Of a stretch of 64,000 nt of DNA, positions 56,351 through 64,000 are shown in pieces. The notes beneath the pieces were generated by a model. That model did not search any database. It was not told the DNA's origin and saw only the letters and a program-made list of their open reading frames with translations. Both the position numbers and the translations under genes were made by a program. The stretch comes from Ampullaceana balthica (lineage: Eukaryota > Mollusca > Gastropoda > Lymnaeidae): contig CALYLW010000430.1 of assembly GCA_944989445.1 (NCBI GenBank), positions 444,284-508,283 of the forward strand, in the 5' to 3' direction. How positions within the stretch are numbered: the first letter of the stretch is position 1; every line of letters begins with the position of its first letter.

Positions 56351-56965
56351 CAATGTTCCCTCTACGTCTAAGCTTCGTTGGTCCGTGTGCAAAGTTAAAA
56401 AAAAACACGTATGCAAAGTTGCACAATGTCCATTTTTAAATCCCTTATATTAACTTCACCGCTGTCTCTGTCTTAGGCTCGCGGTCGGTCGGTCGGTCGG
56501 GGGGGGCGGAAAAACAAAAGTAAAAAAATGACCCACTTCTCGTGATGCCATCGAGCTGAAATTTGGCACATAGGATCGTGTCACCTAACAATGCATTGTA
56601 TCAAAATTTCAGATCAATCGAACGTACAGTTATTAAATTAATGCATTTTTAGTTTATCTATATAAACTATATGTAGCGGTTGCTATTGTTTACATTTTAT
56701 GGGTCACTTGACTTCATGCCAGCAATCGGTGACCACATCTCGTGGAGGAGGATTTCACTCAGTCTCAGGCTGTAAATATTTGTCGCGTTGGAACATAATC
56801 AATACTTTAAGTTCTGTCTCACATGGGATTTATAGTTAAAAACTTTGTTTTTACGTGGTTGTTTTATTGTGCAATGTTTTACGAAATTTGCTGCGCGGTG
56901 ATTCTAAACTCCTGCGTGGCGTCGGTCAAATATCTGCGCAGCCATGCTGCTTAAAGGGAACATTG
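56351..56965. mobile_element. Nested hAT MITE
   Basis: Ends CAATGTTCCCTCTA and TTAAAGGGAACATTG are inverse apart from small changes. Flanks CTACCCTG (56343-50) and CTACCATG (56966-73) are an 8-bp target duplication with one change. The paralogous empty site is at 4069-4076 (CATGGTAG, the exact inverse of the right copy). It contains a family D element. Confidence 0.85.
56432..56838 (+). mobile_element. Family D copy 4, third nesting level
   Basis: TAAATCCCTTATATTAACTT to CACATGGGATTTATAGTTAA. It has ACCCACTTCTCGTGATGCCA, GAGCTGAAATTTGGCACATA and ATCAAAATTTCAGATCAATC. It sits inside the MITE that sits inside the hAT element. Confidence 0.65.
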
Positions 56966-57394
56966 CTACCATGGTTCTAACATTTCGCTTACATATCACT
57001 GGTATACCAAACATCCACTACAGTATCAGAAACTTCAGTTGAGATGATCTAAAGCTATGTGAACGATTGTTCAGCTCGGCCTGTTATATTGTCAATAAGA
57101 CCCGCTCATCAGTTGAACCAAATAATGTCAATACACTTGTCTGTTTGCGTAGTTAGTTAAAAGATACCATATAAAGAAGACATTCCAATGTTATTTCGAT
57201 TTTCGAGAAGTACGTTTAATAAATGTTACTTATGACACAATAAATTCCAATTTTTGGCTTTAATCGAAATTAACAATTAATTAATCGTTACTTTTTCTAA
57301 AGTTAACTATTAAATTTAAATTAATCGTTAACAGCCCTACTGAAAATAAAGAATTAAACTAGAGAATGGGGGTGGAGATGGTGAGACGTCAAGC

Positions 57395-58323
57395 TAATGT
57401 GTCAGGATTGTTTGGATGAGTCAGGTACATGTGTCAGGATTGTTTGGGATGAGTCAGGTACATGTGTCAGGATTGTTTGGGATGAGTCAGGTACATGTGT
57501 CAGGATTGTTTGGGATGAGTCAGGTACATGTGTCAGGATTGTTTGGGATGAGTCAGGTACATGTGTCAGGAATGTTTGGGATGAGTCAGCCACATGTGTC
57601 AGGATTGTTTGGGATGAGTCAGGTACATGTGTCAGGATTGTTTGGGATGAGTCAGGTACATGTGTCAGGATTGTTTGGGATGAGTCAGGTACATGTGTCA
57701 GGATTGTTTGGGATGAGTCAGGTACATGTGTCAGGATTGTTTGGGATGAGTCAGGTACATGTGTCAGGATTGTTTGGGATGAGTCAGGTACATGTGTCAG
57801 GATTGTTTGGGATGAGTCAGCCACATGTGTCAAGATTGTTTGGATGAGTCAGCCACATGTGTCAGGATTGTTGGGATGAGTCAGCCACATGTGTCAGGAT
57901 TGTTGGGATGAGTCAGCCACATGTGTCAAGATTGTTTGGATGAGTCAGCCACATGTTTCAGGATTGTTGGGATGAGTCAGCCACATGTGTCAGGATTGTT
58001 TGGATGAGTCAGTCTTATGTGTCAGGATTGTTTGGATGAGCCAGCCACATGTGTCAAGATTGTTTGGATGAGTCAGTCTTATGTGTCAGGATTGTTGGGA
58101 TGAGTCAGCCACATGTGTCAGGATGGTTTGGATGAGTCAGCCACAAGTGTCAAGATTGTTTGGATGAGTCAGTTGTTTGGATGAGTCAGTCTTATGTGTC
58201 AGGATTGTTGGGATGAGTCAGCCACATGTGTCAAGATTGTTTGGATGAGTCAGCCACATGTGTCAAGATTGTTTGGATGAGTCAGCCACATGTGTCAAGA
58301 TTGTTTGGGATGAGTCAGTCACA
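57395..58323. repeat. 33-bp intronic minisatellite, about 28 copies
   Basis: The left half is regular: GTCAGGATTGTTTGGGATGA plus GTCAGGTACATGT. From about 57830 the units become 31-33 bp and carry GTCAGCCACATGT or GTCAGTCTTATGT, with changes of length that break the frame. The two halves are distinct subfamilies. Confidence 0.93.
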
Positions 58324-58450
58324 TGCATAGAGAAAAAAGAAGCCACTAATTAAAAAAAAATACTAAAAATGTTTTAACTTTTTCAATAAACTTAAAAACT
58401 ACAATGTTAAGGCAGTTGGAATAGTTTGTTAAGAGTCATGTTAATTAAAG

Positions 58451-60333
58451 GCGGCCGTCCATAAATGACGTCAAGCGATTTTTGCCGATTTTTTACACCC
58501 TCCCCCCCCTCGTCACAAAAACGTAGACCCCCCCTCTAAAAATACGTCACAAATCTTTCACCCCCCCCCCACCAAAAAAAACAAAAACAAACAAACAAAC
58601 AAAAAACCACTTTATTTTCTATTTGAAAATAAGTATGTTTCAAATCATTTTTATTGTCATTTAAGTATTTATTATTTATTTAGTGGAGATCTACATTGTA
58701 ATATCGTAACCCGTGTGAAGCATTTTTTAAAAACGTTTAACCGGCCTTCAGAAAACAAACTGTGTTAACATCCTTAGATTATATTTTATTTTAATGCATA
58801 CAAATTAAACATTGACTATTAATCATCATGGTTAACGTCTTTGTTTAGAAAAAATAATTATTTAAAAATAACATTTAAAAAATTTATTTTTAAAAAATCC
58901 CTCAATTGACTGACGGGCATCCCGTAAGAAAGAGGTCGGCGAACAGAGGTAAATAACCTCATCCGGGGTCAAAAAGGGAATTCTTGGGGGTAATGCACAC
59001 TCATTTGGGACATATAACATCCACTACAGTCCACTAGATATATTCAAATACGTCATGTGTACGTGTACGCTTGGAACATATGCCCATTCTTGAACCGGTT
59101 CCTTCCAGAAAATGCATTTTTTTAAAACTTGACAACTATGTAGATTTCTTACCTACGTACTATACGAAGACACCTAAATCTACCCTACTTTCATTTATAT
59201 TGACACGAGTGACAATAATCTTAATCCACATGACTTGTCTGTATCAAGTATCCATTCTGTGATATTTAAAATTAATGCCTTAAAAACTGAGCTAAGAAGA
59301 AAAGTTGTTTTGTGCTCCTCTCGAATTGCGATGTCAAGAATTTGATGCATTCAATAAAGTTAATGAATAGTTGACTAATTTTAAATGGGCTCATTTACCA
59401 TTATATCTAGAACAGTGCTTCTCAAACTTTTTAGTATGGCGGACCGGCAGGAATTTTTTCCATTGCACCAGGGACCGGTGCACTATTTTCCCTGCACTGA
59501 CAATTTTTTCGGTCCTATTTTGAGAACATCTGCGGACCGGCAGCGGATGGCCCAAGGACCGGCACCGGTCCGTGGACCACCACTATGAGAAGCACTGATC
59601 TAGAATACTAGAATGGCAAGGGGCGTTTGACCAAAAACCAATCGAACAATTATATCAAACTTAAAACGTTTTTAATCTTATCAAATAGATTCCCTCCCCC
59701 CTCCCCTTTTAAAGAAAAAGGATATTCCGTGTCGTTTTGACTGAAAATATCTACTGATAATCCTATTCAGATCATTTTTAGACCCTTGTCATGCTTGTAA
59801 AACTCACCAGTAGCATTTTCGCTAACGACGCTCCCCTAAATCCCTGAGTCATGTGAGCAGGACCTAGAGTCTGGGGGTTGGGGGGGGGGTAACTCACACA
59901 TAAATTTGGCCAAAAAAATCGACGACTCCTGCCATGAGAATCAAACGGAGCTGCGGTTACATCACAAATGCTTTGATGTCAACATCAATCGACGCAATTT
60001 CATATGTCATCTTGTGGGTTCTCAAACTTAAGGATTATAATTAGATTTAATTTTCGCGTCTTCATAGCTTACGCCAACCAGCGTCTGATGGCCTACCGAC
60101 TGGCACATTGAGAAGCACTGATTTTTAAAAAATATTTTTTATAAAAAAATATTAAAAAGTCATTAAATAAATTGTAAGCGACCAAATATTTCAGTGGAAG
60201 TTTTAGTTAAAGTTACCCTTTTGATGTGACGTCACATTTCTTGAACCCCCCTCCCTCCCTCTCATTACGCATCGTCACAAAATTGTGACCCCCCCTCCCC
60301 CCCTAGGTGCGTGACGTCCTTTATGGACGCCCC
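58451..60333 (-). mobile_element. Family A TIR transposon, copy 2 (inverted)
   Basis: Ends GGCCGTCCATAAATGACGTC and GACGTCCTTTATGGACGCCC. It is colinear with the inverse of 35681-37867 over its length, including the central ATTACCCCCAAGAATTC block and the GAGAAGCACTG region. It lacks the nested LINE of copy 1 but carries its own MITE at 59413-59597. It lies in an intron of the coiled-coil gene. The flanking target duplication is unclear (AAAG on both sides is possible). Confidence 0.82.
59413..59597. mobile_element. 185-bp hAT MITE nested in family A copy 2
   Basis: Ends CAGTGCTTCTCAAACTTTTT and ATGAGAAGCACTG are inverse. ATCTAGAA flanks both sides exactly (59405-12 and 59598-605). The corresponding place in family A copy 1 is the unoccupied TTCTAGAT at 36941-36948. 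The interior is rich in GGACCGG motifs. Confidence 0.92.
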
Positions 60334-60630
60334 AAAGTAGATCTAAAAATATTTTTAATTGCATTTCTGAAGATTATTAGAGATTATGACATATTGACAA
60401 ATTTAATGAGACAATGATTACATTTTAGGTCTTGCCTAAATACAATGTTCACCTAGCAAAATTTTTAAAATTTAATTTTCAGTTTACTGGTAATGACAAT
60501 GTGGGTCGTTAAGTTATTTCCACAACAAAAAGCTTTTTAAATGGAGTTGGAAATTTTTTGCATAAAATTGATTTTTTTCATATACATTTTTTCAATTTTA
60601 TAATAAAACTAAAGAAGACCAAGACCAAAC

Positions 60631-60825
60631 CTATAGTTGCATTGAGTCCCAGGATGTGATTCTTTACTGCACTGTTGCCTTCAAGCTGTGACATCACTTC
60701 CTGGTTGTCAACGTTTGCCATGTGCACTGAAGTTTGGTTTTTACTTGTCTCTTTTAACTTTTGTCTCAGTTCTCTGTTTTCTTGGCGCAACTCCTTCAAG
60801 TCTTCCTCATAATTATTCACACTGC
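60631..60825 (-). CDS. Coiled-coil protein gene, 65-codon exon
   Basis: The acceptor TTAATTTCAG is above 60825 and the donor CTATAG|GTTTGG at 60630. Phase 1 both sides. It encodes Asn-Asn-Tyr-Glu-Glu-Asp-Leu-Lys-Glu-Leu-Arg-Gln-Glu-Asn-Arg-Glu-Leu-Arg-Gln-Lys-Leu, a polar middle, then Val-Lys-Asn-His-Ile-Leu-Gly-Leu-Asn-Ala-Thr-Ile, which joins to Gly-Ala-Leu-Arg-Ser-Glu-Lys of the next exon. Confidence 0.82.
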
Positions 60826-61159
60826 CTGAAATTAAATAATTTAAACATAGAGATGATGACATACAATTTAATATTTATTAGGCTAAAAAAAATCTGTTAA
60901 CTTTGTAAATTCATTAAATATTCTTTAGAGAATGTGTTGTCTGAAACATCCTGTCAACTGTTCTAATGTTTGTTTACTTTACGCAGTAGTACGAGGTATA
61001 CTGTCCCACACATAAACATCTCTTAGGCAACAAACTTTGTTTACTTGACATGGAAAGTATGCAGTCTATCATACATTGTCTATCAGGGAACAAACTTTGT
61101 GAACAGAAATTATTTGAAAAAATGATAACAACAGTGATTGGGTTTAGGTATAATTTCCT

Positions 61160-62298
61160 TGCCACCAACAGGACAAACTGGTCATTCTTCCTTGACCTTT
61201 CAGGACAAACTGGTCATTCTTCCTTGACCTTTCAGGACAAACTGGTCATTCTTCCTTGACCTTTCAGGACAAACTGGTCATTCTTCCTTGACCTTTCAGG
61301 ACAAACTGGTCATTCTTCCTTGACCTTTCAGGACATACTGGTCATTCTTCCTTGACCTTTCAGGACAAACTGGTCATTCTTCCTTGACCTTTCAGGACAT
61401 ACTGGTCATTCTTCCTTGACCTTTCAGGACAAACTGGTCATTCTTCCTTGACCTTTCAGGACAAACTGGTCATTCTTCCTTGACCTTTCAGGACAAACTG
61501 GTCATTCTTCCTTGACCTTTCAGGACAAACTGGTCATTCTTCCTTGACCTTTCAGGACAAACTGGTCATTCTTCCTTGACCTTTCAGGACAAACTGGTCA
61601 TTCTTCCTTGACCTTTCAGGACAAACTGGTCATTCTTCCTTGACCTTTCAGGACAAACTGGTCATTCTTCCTTGACCTTTCAGGACAAACTGGTCATTCT
61701 TCCTTGACCTTTCAGGACAAACTGGTCATTCTTCCTTGACCTTTCAGGACAAACTGGTCATTCTTCCTTGACCTTTCAGGACAAACTGGTCATTCTTCCT
61801 TGACCTTTCAGGACAAACTGGTCATTCTTCCTTGACCTTTCAGGACAAACTGGTCATTCTTCCTTGACCTTTCAGGACAAACTGGTCATTCTTCCTTGAC
61901 CTTTCAGGACAAACTGGTCATTCTTCCTTGACCTTTCAGGACAAACTGGTCATTCTTCCTTGACCTTTCAGGACAAACTGGTCCTTCTTCCTTGACCTTT
62001 CAGGATAAACTGGTCATTCTTACTTGACCTTTCAGGACATACTGGTCCTTCTTCCTTGACCTTTCAGGATATACTGGTCATTCTTCCTTGACCTTTCAGG
62101 ACAAACTGGTCATTCTTACTTGACCTTTCAGGACCTACTCATTCTTCCTTGACCTTTCAGGACATACTGGTCATTCTTCCTTGATATTTCAGGACAAACT
62201 GGTAATTCTTCCTTGACCTTTCAGGACAAACCGGTCATTCTTCCTTGACCTTTCAGGACATACTGGTCATTCTTACTTGACCTTTCAGGACATACTGC
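61160..62298. repeat. 32-bp intronic minisatellite, about 35 copies
   Basis: The unit is AGGACAAACTGGTCATTCTT plus CCTTGACCTTTC. It is almost invariant from 61170 to 61970. The end next to the exon (61980-62298) holds all the variants (ACATACTGG, GTCCTTC, TTACTTG). It ends about 15 bp from the donor of the 62313-62460 exon. Confidence 0.95.
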
Positions 62299-62312
62299 GG
62301 TTTTTATCTTAC

Positions 62313-62460
62313 CTGTTTGAACTTTGGGCACATCCCCCCCAAGTGCCTCCATCTCTTGCCTCATCATTGCAATCAGCTGTTTAAGACTTGTGTTTTCTCT
62401 CTGTATCTCCTCCATGTACTCCAGCTCATCCTCTGCCTTATCCAAGCTATTCAGGGAGTA
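62313..62460 (-). CDS. Coiled-coil protein gene, exon Asp-Lys-Ala-Glu-Asp
   Basis: The acceptor TGTCCATACAG is above 62460 and the donor AACAG|GTAAGA at 62312. Phase 0 in, phase 1 out. It encodes Leu-Asp-Lys-Ala-Glu-Asp-Glu-Leu-Glu-Tyr-Met-Glu-Glu-Ile-Gln-Arg-Glu-Asn, then Ala-Met-Met-Arg-Gln-Glu-Met-Glu-Ala-Leu-Gly-Gly. The Met-Arg-x-Glu-Met-Glu-Ala-Leu run is what I associate with CCDC57, from memory. CCDC57 is reported as a centriolar-satellite and microtubule protein acting in centriole duplication. Confidence 0.82.
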
Positions 62461-62587
62461 CTGTATGGACAGGACATTTCAAAAAATCACTCAATGTCTT
62501 CAAATATTACTACATTGAGATAATCGTGTTTTGTAAAGTTTCCATTAACTAAATAATGCTATTCTAACTCATGACTAGTTTGTTTAC

Positions 62588-62722
62588 CTTGACAAAGTTG
62601 TCTAGAGGGATATCAGATTTCTTGAGTAAGGCTCTTAGCTGATCTCTCTCTCTGTGAAGGGACTTTATCAGCAACACTTTGTGGTGGAGTTCTCTTTCCC
62701 TTTCTTTCAACAAGGCTTCACA
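62588..62722 (-). CDS. Coiled-coil protein gene, first exon in this window
   Basis: The acceptor AACTATTTCAG is above 62722 and the donor GTCAAG|GTAAAC at 62587. Phase 0 both sides, 45 codons: Lys-Glu-Arg-Glu-Arg-Glu-Leu-His-His-Lys-Val-Leu-Leu-Ile-Lys-Ser-Leu, then Arg-Asp-Gln-Leu-Arg-Ala-Leu-Leu-Lys-Lys, ending Asp-Asn-Phe-Val-Lys. The intron to the next exon is only 127 bp. More 5' exons must lie beyond 64000, since neither a start nor a further exon is seen before the edge. Confidence 0.8.
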
Positions 62723-62984
62723 CTGAAATAGTTCATCAACTACTTGTTGTAGTTTAATTCACTATAGAAATTTTAGAGGTGCCAATTTAAACAACCAACA
62801 TATTTCATTTCAATTAGAGTGAATGACTGCTACATATTATTATTTTAATTTGTCACTTTACTTAATAGCTATAAGTAAACTGGTTTTTATTATTTACCTC
62901 TATAGCTACTGACCGGCACATCATCATCATTTATAAATATGTTATAAAACATTTCAAAGTTACTCTGATACTAAGACATTTTTC

Positions 62985-63216
62985 TTGGATAAAACAAGTT
63001 GTAACTGTCTTAAGACATCTGGATAAATTAAGTTGTAACGGTCTTATGACATCTGAATAAATTAAGTTGTTACTGTCTTATGACATCTGGATAAATTAAG
63101 TTGTAACTGTCTTATGACATCTGGATAAATTAAGTTGTAACTGTCTTAAGACATCTGGATAAATTAAGTTGTAACTGTCTTATGACATCTGAATAAATTA
63201 AGTTGTAACTGTCTTA
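62985..63216. repeat. 34-bp minisatellite, about 7 copies
   Basis: The unit is TAAATTAAGTTGTAACTGTC plus TTATGACATCTGGA. Its right end is interrupted by the tail of the LINE at 63217. Confidence 0.9.
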
Positions 63217-64000
63217 TAATAATAATAATAATAAATTGATTATTTATATAGCGCTGTATCCCAGCAAGGAACCGGGCTCACAGCGCTCCACATGAAAGAA
63301 ATAACATACCTATAAGTATTAAAATAACTTTCATATCATAACAAAAACAAAAATTACAGTACATTATACATAAGCTAAGTTAATCATTTACAAGAAATGT
63401 TTCATTAATTTTGAAAATAAATTTTGAAAAGATGTGTCTTAAGTGCAGTCTTGAAGGACTTGGTTGTTTGAATACTACGTATGTGTATTGGTAGAGAATT
63501 CCATTGTTTGGCTGCACAAAAAGAGAACGACCTTTCAGCAAATGTTTTGGTGCTTGTCATAGGAACAGAGAGAACTCGTGTGTCTGCAGAAGATCGTAGC
63601 TGGCGAGTGGGTGAGTAGACCGACAAAAGTTCAGTAAGATACGATGGGCATGAGTCCGAAAAGAAGTTGTGACAGAGAACGGCCAGTTTGTAATCAATAC
63701 AGGCTTGTATAGGCAGCCAATGAAGTGAGCGAAGAAGTGGAGTAACATGGTCATGTTTTTTTGCCTTGAGCACCGGTCTAGCAGCTGAATTTTGAACTTT
63801 CTGTAGTTTTTCAATGCATTGTTTTGGCGCACCTGACAGAAGAGAATTGCAGTAATCCATACGAGCTAGTACAAGAGCACAGACTAGAGTTTTTGTTGCA
63901 CTAACTGTTAAGTAATGACGGATTGAGCTGATCTGACGAATGGCTGTGTAAGCAGAGCGACAGATGTGATTGATGAAGTTGTTAATAGACATGTTGTCAG
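63217..64000 (-). mobile_element. CR1/L2-type LINE, 3' part, continuing past the window
   Basis: On the minus strand the 3' end is GCTGGGATACAGCGCTATAT, then AATAATC and a (TTA)n tail. It lies in the intron upstream of the coiled-coil exon at 62588. The open frame reaches the window edge. Confidence 0.82.
63405..64000 (-). pseudogene. C-terminal part of a CR1/L2-type reverse transcriptase (partial)
   Basis: The frame is open from the window edge to a stop at 63405. Motifs are Ala-Arg-Met-Asp-Tyr-Cys-Asn-Ser-Leu-Leu, Gln-Lys-Val-Gln-Asn-Ser-Ala-Ala-Arg, Arg-Ser-Leu-His-Trp-Leu-Pro-Ile, and Phe-Cys-Ala-Ala-Lys-Gln-Trp-Asn-Ser-Leu-Pro. They mark the region after the RT palm in CR1/L2/Rex LINEs. 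It has no frameshift over almost 200 codons, so it is young. The catalytic part, if present, lies beyond 64000. Confidence 0.88.

Larger units (their letters stand above)
56093..57339. mobile_element. hAT element, family B, with exact 8-bp target duplication
   Basis: Ends TAGGGCTG.GGAAATTAACGATTAAT and ATTAATCGTTAACAGCCCTA are inverse. CTGAAAAT flanks both sides (56085-56092 and 57340-57347). Related in inverse orientation to 3590-4280. A second MITE (56351-56965) is nested inside. No transposase. It lies in an intron of the coiled-coil gene. Confidence 0.88.

Noticed and set aside
57397..57879. 160-residue repeated frame with Cys-Val-Arg-Ile-Val-Trp
   Set aside because: Regular half of a 33-bp intronic minisatellite; the irregular half destroys the frame.
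63557..63832. 91-residue minus-strand frame
   Set aside because: Alternative frame within the LINE reverse-transcriptase frame 63405-64000.

Overview
This is eukaryotic, animal-type DNA. It is AT-rich, has GT-AG introns, and carries degenerate retrotransposons (RTE, CR1/L2 and Jockey/CR1 types), tRNA-derived SINEs, hAT and pogo transposons, and an exceptional load of minisatellites. The mix of SINEs and transposons fits a mollusc, perhaps a gastropod; that is inference and no single sequence proves it.

Three host genes can be supported. (1) A + strand gene (about 6.9-8.7 kb) encodes a SPRY plus SOCS-box protein of the SPSB3 type in three clear coding exons with matching phases; its start is uncertain. 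(2) A + strand two-exon gene (33893-33973 and 34773-35333) encodes an unrecognised 213-residue protein with a signal peptide and two cysteine clusters. (3) A - strand coiled-coil gene (62722 down to 50201) has eleven exons here, covering about 590 C-terminal residues to the stop codon. Its motifs recall CCDC57, a centrosomal/microtubule coiled-coil protein. One junction, between 52198 and 51587, does not close in phase, so a small exon is missing from the model.

Layout: 1-6 kb, SINE and transposon fragments, GC-rich hairpins and candidate promoters; 6-9 kb, the SPSB3-like gene; 11-17.2 kb, a chain of tandem arrays including 1.6 kb of GTN trinucleotides; 17.7-29 kb, MITEs, an unclassified terminal-repeat family and minisatellites; 29.8-33 kb, a dead pogo transposon whose terminal motif has been amplified into an array; 33.9-35.3 kb, the secreted-protein gene; 35.7-37.9 kb, a TIR transposon (family A) with a nested LINE; 38.8-43.1 kb, arrays and an RTE fragment; 43.4-50.2 kb, one 34-bp array of about 199 copies running up to the stop codon of the coiled-coil gene; 50.2-62.7 kb, that gene, with introns full of minisatellites and nested transposons; 63.2-64 kb, a CR1/L2 LINE end.

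The most unusual signals are the relations between arrays and splice sites. One intron begins directly with a 33-bp array in which every unit carries a pyrimidine tract, CAG and GTATTT, so each looks like a zero-length recursive-splice site. A second intron begins at its first base with an ATT/GTT microsatellite. The giant array would have to lie in the 3' UTR. Paralogous transposon copies within the window also supply empty target sites that prove several nested insertions.
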